A stretch of DNA of 64,000 bases from Romeriopsis sp046049545 (GTDB lineage Bacteria; Cyanobacteriota; Cyanobacteriia; Leptolyngbyales; Leptolyngbyaceae), in contig JBJORF010000009.1 in the NCBI GenBank assembly GCA_046049545.1, forward strand, positions 1 through 64,000. The letters run 5' to 3'. The number at the start of each line of letters is the position of its first letter. Positions within the stretch are counted from its first letter, which is position 1. This document shows, piece after piece, positions 8,821-16,301 of this stretch. The position numbers and the translations under genes are program-made. The notes under the pieces are model-generated. The model was not told the DNA's origin and ran no database searches. It was given only the letters and a program-made list of their open reading frames with translations.

Positions 8821-9373
8821 GTTAGATTTGTTCAACTCTTCGGAATTCACAAATTCTGACTCATGCATGATTTCCCTTTGGTGAGCTTGCTGTCCTGCGA
8901 GCCATCGCCATTGCGGCTGCCTTGTCTGGATTGCCACCGACGGGAAAGACCAAAGATATGCTTAATTTTTGGATGCCTAGTTAGCATTGATTGGGTAATG
9001 CAGTTGATTCTTGCCGATCGTAATTCCGCCATGCTGCTCCACACACCCCATTTCTTCATTGAAGTTCTGAATCCTTATGTTCACCCCACGCGTTCTAGGC
9101 ACTAAACGGTCTACAGGCACCAAACGATCTACAATGATGGTTAGTGGGTGGCTAAAGTTAAACTTGCTACAGATGACTAGCGCATAACTGCACCGTCAAG
9201 GGGCAAATGCCACGCACGATCAGACTAGAAAGACTTTAGTAACAAATTGTTTACACTTCTTTACATTTTGTAATAACATGAGGTAGGCGTTTGCTGGATC
9301 GATGTTCCACGCGCCAGCGAAAATTACTACAACCGGATTTTTGCGTCGAGAATTTCTACATTGAGGCCACACC
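8821..9373. other. Long intergenic leader upstream of ocp
   Basis: This stretch of 553 bases has no convincing gene; the short open frames have no recognisable content. It holds an imperfect 18-bp tandem duplication at 9097-9132. An AT-rich stretch at about 9240-9285 contains TTTACA and a downstream ATAACA about 17 bases apart, which could be the ocp promoter. The length suggests regulated expression of ocp. Confidence 0.4.
9097..9132. repeat. 18-bp tandem duplication
   Basis: AGGCACTAAACGGTCTAC is followed directly by AGGCACCAAACGATCTAC (16 of 18 identical). It lies in the ocp upstream region. Confidence 0.8.
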
Positions 9374-10333
9374 ATGCCGTTTACTATTGACTCCGCCCGT
9401 GGGATTTTTCCCGGTACACTTTCCGCTGATGTTGTGCCCGCTACGATCGCTCGCTTCACACAGCTCAACGCGGAAGACCAACTGGCATTGATCTGGTTTG
9501 CTTACCTGGAAATGGGTACGACCATTACGATTGCAGCTCCGGGTGCGGCAAGTATGCAGTTCGCTGAAGGCACCCTCAACGAGATCAAGGCCATGTCCTT
9601 TGAGCAACAAACGCAAGTCATGTGTGACTTCGCAAACCGCACCGATACACCGATTTGCCGCACCTACGCCGTGTGGTCAGCGAATATCAAGCTCGGCTTC
9701 TGGTACCAGCTTGGCCAGTGGATGGAAGAGGGTCTCGTGGCACCGATTCCCGAAGGTTACAAGCTCTCGGCCAACGCTGCTTCCGTTCTGCAAGCGATTC
9801 GTGACCTGGATCCCGGTCAGCAAATCACCGTACTGCGTAATGCAGTGGTTGATATGGGTTACGACCCTGCGAAACTCGGCGATGCGAAGCGCGTGGTCGA
9901 ACCAATCGTCCTGCCCCAAGCGGCGGATCAGCGCAGCAACGTCACGATCGAAGGCGTGACGAACGAAACGGTGCTGAACTATATGAACAACATGAACGCG
10001 AATGACTTTGATGAGTTGATCAAGTTATTCACATCGGATGGGGCATTGCAGCCGCCATTCCAGCGTCCGATTGTCGGCACCGATGCCGTTTATCGCTTCT
10101 TCCGCGAAGATTGCCAAAACCTCAAGTTGATGCCAGAGCGCGGCGTGGTCGAACCCGCCGATGACGGCTTCACCCAAATCAAAGTCACAGGTCGCGTGCA
10201 AACGCCTTGGTTCGGTGCAGGCGTTGGGATGAACATGGCTTGGCGCTTCCTTCTGACCCCAGAGAACAAGATCTTCTTCGTTGCGATCGATCTGTTGGCA
10301 TCGCCGAAGGAACTGCTCAACCTAGTTCGCTAG
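9374..10333 (+). CDS. ocp: Orange carotenoid protein (OCP)
   Basis: Blue-green-light-activated keto-carotenoid protein that binds the phycobilisome core and dissipates excess energy as heat. The 319-residue product has the all-helical N-terminal domain (about 1-165), a linker, and an NTF2-like C-terminal domain (about 195-315). Residues known to hold the carotenoid are in place: W41, Y44 and W110 in the N-terminal domain, and Y203 and W290 in the C-terminal domain, corresponding to Tyr201 and Trp288 of Synechocystis. R155, which makes the inter-domain salt bridge, is present with acidic partners near 245. The ketolase and FRP genes follow, consistent with a canonical full-length, FRP-regulated OCP. 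Confidence 0.96.
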   Translation: MPFTIDSARGIFPGTLSADVVPATIARFTQLNAEDQLALIWFAYLEMGTTITIAAPGAASMQFAEGTLNEIKAMSFEQQTQVMCDFANRTDTPICRTYAVWSANIKLGFWYQLGQWMEEGLVAPIPEGYKLSANAASVLQAIRDLDPGQQITVLRNAVVDMGYDPAKLGDAKRVVEPIVLPQAADQRSNVTIEGVTNETVLNYMNNMNANDFDELIKLFTSDGALQPPFQRPIVGTDAVYRFFREDCQNLKLMPERGVVEPADDGFTQIKVTGRVQTPWFGAGVGMNMAWRFLLTPENKIFFVAIDLLASPKELLNLVR

Positions 10334-10350
10334 TCGATTGAATCGATTGG

Positions 10351-10377
10351 AAAAGGCGCTCTATTGGAGCGCCTTTT
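10351..10377 (+). terminator. Terminator hairpin between ocp and crtW
   Basis: AAAAGGCGCTC (10351-10361) pairs perfectly with GAGCGCCTTTT (10367-10377) around a TATTG loop. The stem ends in T residues. It starts 18 bases after the ocp stop and ends 24 bases before the crtW start, so crtW is either reached by readthrough or has its own promoter. Confidence 0.85.
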
Positions 10378-10401
10378 CACTGTTCTGCCATTCACCGCCC
10401 C

Positions 10402-11217
10402 ATGCCACTACCCTCGCCATTACTAAGCAGTTCCGCCGAATATCATTGGGGGGCTTGGATTGCCGGGGGAATCATGGGACTGTGGGGATTGAGTTTGCTT
10501 GGGCTATTGGGCCGATCGTTGACGGATTGGTCGATGCTCGAGTTAAGTGTCGCGGTTGGGTTAAGGACATTTTGGCAGACGGGTCTGTTTATTTTGGCCC
10601 ATGAGGCCATGCACCAGAATTTGATTCCCGGTTCCAACTCGGTCAATCATCGTCTAGGGCAATGCTGCGTCCTGCTTTACGGCTTTCTCGACTACAACCA
10701 ATGCCGGCACAACCATCGCCTGCATCACAAAATTCCGGCCCAAGTCGGTGACCCTGACTTTCATGACGGCCTTCATCCGCACCCGATCGCTTGGTACTGG
10801 CATTTTCTGCGCGGTTATCTAACGCCGCCGCAATTTTGTGGTTTTACGATTGGCTGGGGACTAATTCTGCTCATCGGCACCCAAGTCTGCGGCTGGGCGA
10901 TCGCCAACATTCTGTGGTTTTGGTTTTTGCCGTTGGTTCTGAGCTCGATGCAACTGTTTGTGTTTGGCACTTATTTACCCCATCGCCACGGGCACAATGG
11001 GGTGATTCCTGAAACAGGCACAACTGAAACAGGCACAACTGAAACAGATCCAATTAGTGGTTTTCAGATTGGCCGATCATTGCTCAGTTGCTATCATTTT
11101 GGTACCTACCATTGGGCTCATCACACATCGCCTAAAACGCCCTGGTACCAGCTTCCCCAACTTGCAGCGCAGCTCCGTACCGCAGAATCTTCATCAACTT
11201 TGATGAGACAGCCCTAG
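10402..11217 (+). CDS. crtW: CrtW-type beta-carotene ketolase
   Basis: Membrane di-iron oxygenase adding a 4-keto group to beta-carotene to give echinenone or canthaxanthin, the chromophores of OCP. The 271-residue product has several membrane segments and the histidine boxes of the fatty-acid-desaturase fold: HEAMHQN, HNHRLHH, HRHGH, and the CrtW C-terminal signature YHFGTYHWAHHTSPKTPWYQLP-like segment. Its position between ocp and frp supports ketocarotenoid supply to OCP. A Glu-Thr-Gly-Thr-Thr repeat in a loop comes from a 15-bp tandem duplication. Alternative: a related hydroxylase, but the C-terminal signature favours ketolase. Confidence 0.88.
   Translation: MPLPSPLLSSSAEYHWGAWIAGGIMGLWGLSLLGLLGRSLTDWSMLELSVAVGLRTFWQTGLFILAHEAMHQNLIPGSNSVNHRLGQCCVLLYGFLDYNQCRHNHRLHHKIPAQVGDPDFHDGLHPHPIAWYWHFLRGYLTPPQFCGFTIGWGLILLIGTQVCGWAIANILWFWFLPLVLSSMQLFVFGTYLPHRHGHNGVIPETGTTETGTTETDPISGFQIGRSLLSCYHFGTYHWAHHTSPKTPWYQLPQLAAQLRTAESSSTLMRQP
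11011..11046. repeat. 15-bp tandem duplication inside crtW
   Basis: GAAACAGGCACAACT occurs twice in tandem with a partial third copy, encoding ETGTT repeats between the HRHGH box and the C-terminal domain. The frame is kept. Confidence 0.85.
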
Positions 11218-11360
11218 AAATTTGAGACAAAACTTATTATAATTTTAATAGGTAAATCTCAATCGTATTGTGATCGTCCGATTATTGCTGTTTTGAACCG
11301 GATTTCGCGCCAGATCAAAACCCTGTTATTCACCCTTCACCCCAATTCTGGCCTAGGCAA

Positions 11361-11690
11361 ATGCAAGTGACTGATATTGAATGGTCGGAAACTGAACAGC
11401 AGATTGCAAAGTCAGCTTTTGAGCGGGCCTATGATCGAGAGGCTAAAGCCCTGATCGCCGAGGTGCGTCAGCGGATTAGTTCACTTCAAGAAGTACCGGA
11501 TTTGTGGGAGCTGCATGACTTTCTGAGTATCCGACGACATGGTCTGGATGGTAAGTATGATGGTCGCGACTCTGCATTACTATTTGTCTTTGCGCAATTG
11601 ATCCAGGAAGGATTGGTCACGTTGGCAGAACTCGACGGTCTGGCTGAAGAGAAATTGAAAAAGATTTCGGTTCTGACGCGGATGTCATAG
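11361..11690 (+). CDS. frp: Fluorescence recovery protein (FRP)
   Basis: FRP binds the C-terminal domain of activated OCP, detaches it from the phycobilisome and speeds its return to the orange form. The 109-residue length equals that of Synechocystis FRP as I remember it. The conserved block DLWELHDFLS followed by KYDGRDSALLFVFAQL matches. W49, H52, D53 and R59 correspond to the functional Trp50, His53, Asp54 and Arg60. The protein is predicted all helical. It lies 143 bases after crtW and completes an ocp-crtW-frp cluster. Confidence 0.9.
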   Translation: MQVTDIEWSETEQQIAKSAFERAYDREAKALIAEVRQRISSLQEVPDLWELHDFLSIRRHGLDGKYDGRDSALLFVFAQLIQEGLVTLAELDGLAEEKLKKISVLTRMS

Positions 11691-11831
11691 CGTCACGCTG
11701 CGCCCTGCGCGACGCAGGATATTAGTCAACGATAGTGCTGTGCGCTTTTGCGTGATATGGAATACAGCGCCAATTTGGAATTTTACGGTAAGATTGCTAG
11801 CAAATCTTGACCGTCTTATTCTTGTATTTTT

Positions 11832-12530
11832 ATGCAATCAATTAAACAAACGATCCGGCATAGCCCGATCGCTCAAAATAAACTCGCTAAGACAGCCTAT
11901 TGGAAAAGTGTCGCACTGTTGCGCAGAACCGGAATCATGGCACCCGTTTCTCCCCTTGAAGCTGGTCTAGTCGCCTATCGGCAAACATCGGCTTGGGATC
12001 TCGACCTGAAAAGTTGCCCCTGCGACTTGCAGCTTGTGGAGTATCTGCGCGATCGACAGATTGAAGACCAGGGTATTTTCCACTTCGGCACTGGGATTCA
12101 CCACATTGTCGGTCTCGAAAACCAGAAGCTGACGGCACCCAACGAGATTATCGGAATCACGGCATCCCATCCCGAACATGAATCCTACGTCAAACTGGTG
12201 CTACAAAATCGCGGATTTGAGCGCTACTACAAAGTTTTGTTTTGCGATATTTATGCCTTGAGCGATCGCAGTTTGCCGAATTTCGACATTGTGAGTTTAT
12301 TCCATCTCTGCGAGTTCTATCTCAGCGATCAAGCCCCCTTTAGCCATCACGATGATGCGTCGTTGCTCAATATGTTCTTACAAAAGCTACGACCCAACGG
12401 GTGCATCATATTTTATGACAAATCGAATGACTGGCCACAAACCCAGACCATCATCGAAGCTGCCGTCAGCAGTGGAAAAATCAAGCTGCGCGAAATCTAC
12501 AAAAATCTGCGGATCTACGAGCGTTCATAA
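11832..12530 (+). CDS. Predicted SAM-dependent methyltransferase-like protein
   Basis: The 232-residue product contains IFHFGTGIHHIVG, which resembles motif I of class I methyltransferases, then NEIIGITASHPEHESYV and a later PNFDIVSLFHLCEFY and LRPNGCIIFYDKS, which fit the motif IV and post-motif strands. No substrate can be inferred. The first 45 residues are basic and may be a separate segment. The gene stands alone, converging with ndhO across a hairpin. The methyltransferase fold is inferred from motifs only. Confidence 0.55.
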   Translation: MQSIKQTIRHSPIAQNKLAKTAYWKSVALLRRTGIMAPVSPLEAGLVAYRQTSAWDLDLKSCPCDLQLVEYLRDRQIEDQGIFHFGTGIHHIVGLENQKLTAPNEIIGITASHPEHESYVKLVLQNRGFERYYKVLFCDIYALSDRSLPNFDIVSLFHLCEFYLSDQAPFSHHDDASLLNMFLQKLRPNGCIIFYDKSNDWPQTQTIIEAAVSSGKIKLREIYKNLRIYERS

Positions 12531-12546
12531 TCGTTCCATCACCAAC

Positions 12547-12574
12547 GAACTGGCTCAATCAGCGCAGCCAGTTC
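12547..12574. terminator. Hairpin between convergent genes
   Basis: GAACTGGCT (12547-12555) pairs perfectly with AGCCAGTTC (12566-12574). It lies between the stops of the methyltransferase-like gene and ndhO. There is no strong T-run on either side, so its role as a bidirectional terminator is uncertain. Confidence 0.45.
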
Positions 12575-12609
12575 AATCAACTCATTCACGCAGAAATTTT
12601 TGCCAACCT

Positions 12610-12825
12610 TCAAGCAATTTCCGCCAATTGGTCAAGCCGCAACCAAATATTCGGAGTCGGGGTTGCACCAAATTTAATAAAAGCGTAGTCCCCTTGAACC
12701 AGCAGAACTTCCCCCGGAGTGTCAAATAAATAGTTCGGTAAACGGCGATCGCTGGCCTGGGCCTCCAGGCTATTTTCTAATTTCTCGCGAATTACCCGCA
12801 CCATTGAGCCTTTTTTAGTTGCCAT
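12610..12825 (-). CDS. ndhO: NAD(P)H-quinone oxidoreductase subunit O (NdhO)
   Basis: Small oxygenic-photosynthesis-specific peripheral subunit of NDH-1 near the ferredoxin-binding region. The 71-residue product matches the family over its whole length: KKGSMVRVIREKLENSLEAQAS, then a short SH3-like barrel with GDYAFIKFG and the C-terminal PNIWLRLDQL. It is isolated from other ndh genes, as usual for this subunit. Confidence 0.94.
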   Translation of the reverse strand: MATKKGSMVRVIREKLENSLEAQASDRRLPNYLFDTPGEVLLVQGDYAFIKFGATPTPNIWLRLDQLAEIA

Positions 12826-12962
12826 ACGCCGTTGCTGTGGTTGGTCAAGTCAAATTGGACAAAAAATCGGTTGCCATCCACTATTTTACCGAGGAATACC
12901 ACTAAACGAAAGGAGACGCAGAAATTCAACGTCCCCTTGGGCGATCGTACCCGGTTATCGAA

Positions 12963-13397
12963 TTACGAATTAGCCGTTTCCGCGAGCTGATCTTTCAGTT
13001 GGGCCAAGGCCGAAGCCCAGCGCGGATCGGGTTGCAAAGAAGCAATGTCAACATGGGCCACCTTGGTGTTGGATTGGCCTGATTTATTGCTGCTACGGCC
13101 TTTACCGCTGCGCTGCTTGCCGACCGGAGCCGCTTCTGCCTCTGGCTTTTCCCGAGGCAGCGCTTTCTCAATCTTGAGCGTAATGCCGTTGACTTCTTGA
13201 CCGTTGAATTGTGCGATAAACTGATCAGCCTCTTCATCCGTCTTCGTCGTGACAAACCCAAAGCCGCGACATTGATTCGTCTTGCGATCGGTGATCAACT
13301 TAATCGAAGCTGGACTGCCCGCTTCACTGAAGGCCGTTTCTAAGGCTTGCCGATCGACATCTTCCGGCAAATTACCAACGTAGAGGCGGACAGACAT
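12963..13397 (-). CDS. RRM-type RNA-binding protein
   Basis: The 144-residue product has one RNA recognition motif: RNP2 reads LYVGNL at residues 5-10 and RNP1 reads RGFGFV near residue 45. A basic Lys/Ser/Gly-rich linker follows. Unlike the glycine-rich RbpA type, the tail ends with PDPRWASALAQLKDQLA, a short helical segment seen in another cyanobacterial subgroup. Such proteins bind mRNA and are often cold- or light-regulated. Confidence 0.88.
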   Translation of the reverse strand: MSVRLYVGNLPEDVDRQALETAFSEAGSPASIKLITDRKTNQCRGFGFVTTKTDEEADQFIAQFNGQEVNGITLKIEKALPREKPEAEAAPVGKQRSGKGRSSNKSGQSNTKVAHVDIASLQPDPRWASALAQLKDQLAETANS

Positions 13398-13494
13398 AGG
13401 GGAAACCCTCCAAACTAGGCGTTTGCTAAATTAAAGAATCAAGGGAGCACAACCGCTATCAATGGTCAAATATCAAAGCGTTAAAATAGCACCG

Positions 13495-13536
13495 TCATCA
13501 ACGCTGGGCCATCAACGCTGAGCCATCAACGCTGAC
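13495..13536. repeat. Three 14-bp tandem repeats
   Basis: The unit CCATCAACGCTGAG occurs three times in direct succession with small changes at the ends. Confidence 0.85.
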
Positions 13537-13663
13537 AAGTGATTGGCGATGGTGCTGGGTCAGCCATCCATAAAGGTATCACGCAGGCATCCCCCAAACC
13601 GTAACCAATCCAAGATTTGTCAAAAAATCCCTACCCGGATAGATTTCGATCGGCCAACGCACG

Positions 13664-13704
13664 CTCACCAAAAAGTTACTCACCAAAAAATCACTCACCA
13701 AAAC
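13664..13704. repeat. 15-bp tandem repeats (about 2.7 copies)
   Basis: CTCACCAAAAAGTTA, then CTCACCAAAAAATCA, then CTCACCAAAAC. A-rich and non-coding. Confidence 0.85.
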
Positions 13705-13969
13705 CAGTCGAGCAAAAAAACAGCCACTCGCACCGCAAGGGGGAATGGCTGGAAATGATCTTGCTGTGTTGGGAGAAAGAACTGATCGCGGGGCCTGTGG
13801 ATTCAGGATTGCAGTGGCGCCACGGCTGAAGATTTGTGGCACTTGCACTGAAGGTCGAGCGAGGCGGTGTCATAACTCCTGTAAAGAAATGTAACAGAAA
13901 GCTCGGATTTTGGCAACTGTTCGTTACATCTTCCCGTCTGGGCCATCCCGTCAACCCCCGCCTCAACAC

Positions 13970-16207
13970 CTAGCGCAATCGTCGCTCCTGGGCCCGCTGG
14001 ATCACGCTAGCCAAGTCTTCAAAAACACCCAGCCAAGCCAGCCCAATCCCGATCGCGACGATCGCAGCGACAGTACTCCAGACTTGGTGCCCGCCCCAAC
14101 GACTGCGGCCATTGGCAGTCATAATGCGTTCAGCATCCATCCAGGGCGTTGCCCCCCGGCGTAACCAGCCCAAGGTGAGGGTGGTTTGACCGATTAAATC
14201 GGCGACGCGGTTTTCCCACCAAGCGACGTTGGTAAACCAACCCAGGGCAGAGGGATAATGCAAGCGCATGAGGCCCCGATCGGTTTGCAAGAGCAAGTCC
14301 TGGGCCAGCCAATTGGCCACCCCGCGTCGGCCCAAGAGTTTGCCCGCCAGGACAGTGGGGGCAGCGCGGTGGGGCAGCGCCGCTGAATCCGTGACAATCG
14401 CCGCCAAATCATCCGCATCCTGGGGCGATCGCCGTCCTGTCGGCAAATCCGGGAAATAGCCGTTAAACCGCAACACCGTCGCAATCCCAAAGCCAATCAG
14501 CGGAAAGGCATACATCAACCGAAAATCACTGCCCAGCCAAGCCAATTGCGACAATCCCAGAGCGTAGCTGATCCAGGCAATCGCCCAGCAGATCACAGCC
14601 AAACCGTACCCGATCGCCGCCCCCCAAAAGGGCGCACCCGCCACCAGTAAATCTTGCCAACTCGGCGTGACTTTCTCCGCTTGGGCTGCACCATAGGCCC
14701 GCATATCCAATTCTTCCGGCAAATGCCACTGCTGGGCGGCTTGCATCAGTCGGGCACAACGCCCACCCAACAGCGCATGGGTATTGTTAAAACTCAGGTA
14801 GTGGCGATAACCATTTCCCCATTCCCAAGCGAAGGCGGGTTCAGCCGCCATATTGGATAGCAAACTGCCCAGGGTAAGGGCCTGACGATAACCGACAGGC
14901 ATCCCTGGTTCAAAGGCTTCGAGCAGAAAGTCCGTGCGGCCTTGGGTTTGGATCTGCTGACTCAGTCCTTGGGTGATCTTGAGTAAAGCGCGGGCTTGGC
15001 CATTGGGATTCCCGGTGAGGCTACAGGCCGTATGATCGGCGACGATCGACCGTTGGCGGGTAAACCACAGTCCCGGCCAGCGCAACAAGTCGAAAGCAAT
15101 GTAGGCCACCGAAGCCAGCACGCCGAGCAAGGTCACGCCGATCGTCGCCAGAATCGTCAGCGCCGGGTAATCCTGCCGATCGCCCCAATCTTCCAGCCAG
15201 TCAGCCCCACGGGACAGCAGCACATAAACGCTGTAGGGCAACTGTAAAAGTCCCAAATACCAAGTCAGCAACCCCATATTCAACGGTTGCATTGATCCGA
15301 GTTCCCCGCTGACGATCGCGGCAATTTCATCGTCGGCCAGTTGATCGAGTAAGCCTTGACTCAGAACCAATCGGGCGGTTTTGGGAAAATGACCGTAGGT
15401 GAGGGCGATCGGGGCGTTGCTGGGAAGCAGTTCCAGTTGCGGCAACGGTTGATTCTGTTGTTGGGCGTAGCGTTGGATGCGCTGTTGGGCTTCGGGGCTG
15501 ATTTGACCGAGGCGGGCGATCGCGAACGGTTTGGCCCCGTAGAGCAATTGCAACACCCCCCGCAGCAAGTAGGGCGCAATCAAGAAAGTCACCCCGACCC
15601 ATAACGCCGTATCAAACACCCGCGCCAACTGTTCGACACCCGTGGGCAAGGACTGTTCCATCCGCCGCCAATTCACCAGCCAAGTGCCGGGGCCAGCGAG
15701 GGGATATTCATAAAACGGAGCCGACCAAGTCCAACGCAGTACCGTAGTCGCGAGCCGCGCCCAAGCGACCATGGCGCTATGCCACAGGGCATGGAGCGCG
15801 ACAGGCCAGAACGGCACCGACACCAAGGCAAGCAGTTGCGCCAGTTGCAGGCGGGCCACGTCCGGGGCGGGTAAGGGTTGCCAGCGATCGGCGCGGGGCG
15901 CATTGCGCCAAGTGGGCGGCTCAAAATCGGCGGCGCGCGATGTAGACGGACTGAGGGGCGGCGTGAGCGGCGGGGTGAGCGGCGGCGTGAGGGGCGCTGG
16001 GCTAGCCGTCGCTGTATCCGGGTTCGGTTTCAGGGACGACGGGGTGCCTTTGCGGCGACGGCGGGGCTTTTCCCCCGGTGTAAACGCCCGAAAGCCCGCA
16101 TCGTCGGTTGACGGTGGATTGGTTGACGATGGATTGGTTGGCGATGGATTGGTATCGGACGCGCGATCGGACAAGCGATCGTCCGGTTGATCATGTTCAG
16201 AAGTCAT
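13970..16207 (-). CDS. M48-like membrane protein lacking the HExxH zinc motif
   Basis: The 745-residue product has a disordered Pro/Ser/Thr-rich N-terminus (about 1-110) containing TPPL repeats, then several membrane segments and a domain like HtpX/Ste24 proteases. Just where M48 enzymes carry HELGH after the phrase LSQGLLDQLADDEIAAIVS, this protein reads GELGS (about residues 300-304), so both zinc-binding histidines are replaced. Later membrane segments and a C-terminal transmembrane helix follow. It is probably not an active zinc peptidase by the usual mechanism and may be a structural or regulatory pseudo-protease. It is downstream of prfC on the same strand with a 94-base gap. Confidence 0.7.
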   Translation of the reverse strand: MTSEHDQPDDRLSDRASDTNPSPTNPSSTNPPSTDDAGFRAFTPGEKPRRRRKGTPSSLKPNPDTATASPAPLTPPLTPPLTPPLSPSTSRAADFEPPTWRNAPRADRWQPLPAPDVARLQLAQLLALVSVPFWPVALHALWHSAMVAWARLATTVLRWTWSAPFYEYPLAGPGTWLVNWRRMEQSLPTGVEQLARVFDTALWVGVTFLIAPYLLRGVLQLLYGAKPFAIARLGQISPEAQQRIQRYAQQQNQPLPQLELLPSNAPIALTYGHFPKTARLVLSQGLLDQLADDEIAAIVSGELGSMQPLNMGLLTWYLGLLQLPYSVYVLLSRGADWLEDWGDRQDYPALTILATIGVTLLGVLASVAYIAFDLLRWPGLWFTRQRSIVADHTACSLTGNPNGQARALLKITQGLSQQIQTQGRTDFLLEAFEPGMPVGYRQALTLGSLLSNMAAEPAFAWEWGNGYRHYLSFNNTHALLGGRCARLMQAAQQWHLPEELDMRAYGAAQAEKVTPSWQDLLVAGAPFWGAAIGYGLAVICWAIAWISYALGLSQLAWLGSDFRLMYAFPLIGFGIATVLRFNGYFPDLPTGRRSPQDADDLAAIVTDSAALPHRAAPTVLAGKLLGRRGVANWLAQDLLLQTDRGLMRLHYPSALGWFTNVAWWENRVADLIGQTTLTLGWLRRGATPWMDAERIMTANGRSRWGGHQVWSTVAAIVAIGIGLAWLGVFEDLASVIQRAQERRLR
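15957..15992. repeat. Three 12-bp tandem repeats encoding TPPL
   Basis: GGCGGCGTGAGC occurs three times with substitutions and encodes LTPP-type repeats in the linker of the M48-like protein. Confidence 0.8.
16106..16150. repeat. Three 15-bp tandem repeats encoding PS(T/P)TN
   Basis: GGTTGACGGTGGATT and two close copies follow one another. They encode the N-terminal NPSPTNPSSTNPPST segment of the M48-like protein. Confidence 0.85.
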
Positions 16208-16301
16208 GCCAAATCACCCAAGACAGCAACCCTAGGATACCCAGCCGACTTGAGAATGGCGAACTTAACTGGTACCGCACACTTGATTCAGCCCAACCGT
16301 C

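Larger units (their letters stand above)
13398..13969. other. Intergenic region with two sets of short tandem repeats
   Basis: This stretch of 572 bases lies upstream of the RRM gene and downstream of the M48-like gene. No gene is supported. It contains three 14-bp units at 13495-13536 and nearly three 15-bp units at 13664-13704. The RRM gene promoter and its leader should lie at 13398-13490. Confidence 0.5.

Noticed and set aside
8847..9059. 70-codon minus-strand open frame in the ocp upstream region
   Set aside because: Basic, featureless translation with no start signal; more likely non-coding leader.
13495..13704. CRISPR array
   Set aside because: The 14-15 bp units follow one another directly with no spacers; they are simple tandem duplications.
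15771..16190. 139-codon plus-strand open frame in the GC-rich N-terminal part of the M48-like gene
   Set aside because: Caused by GC-rich repeats; Gly/Arg/Val-rich translation without features.
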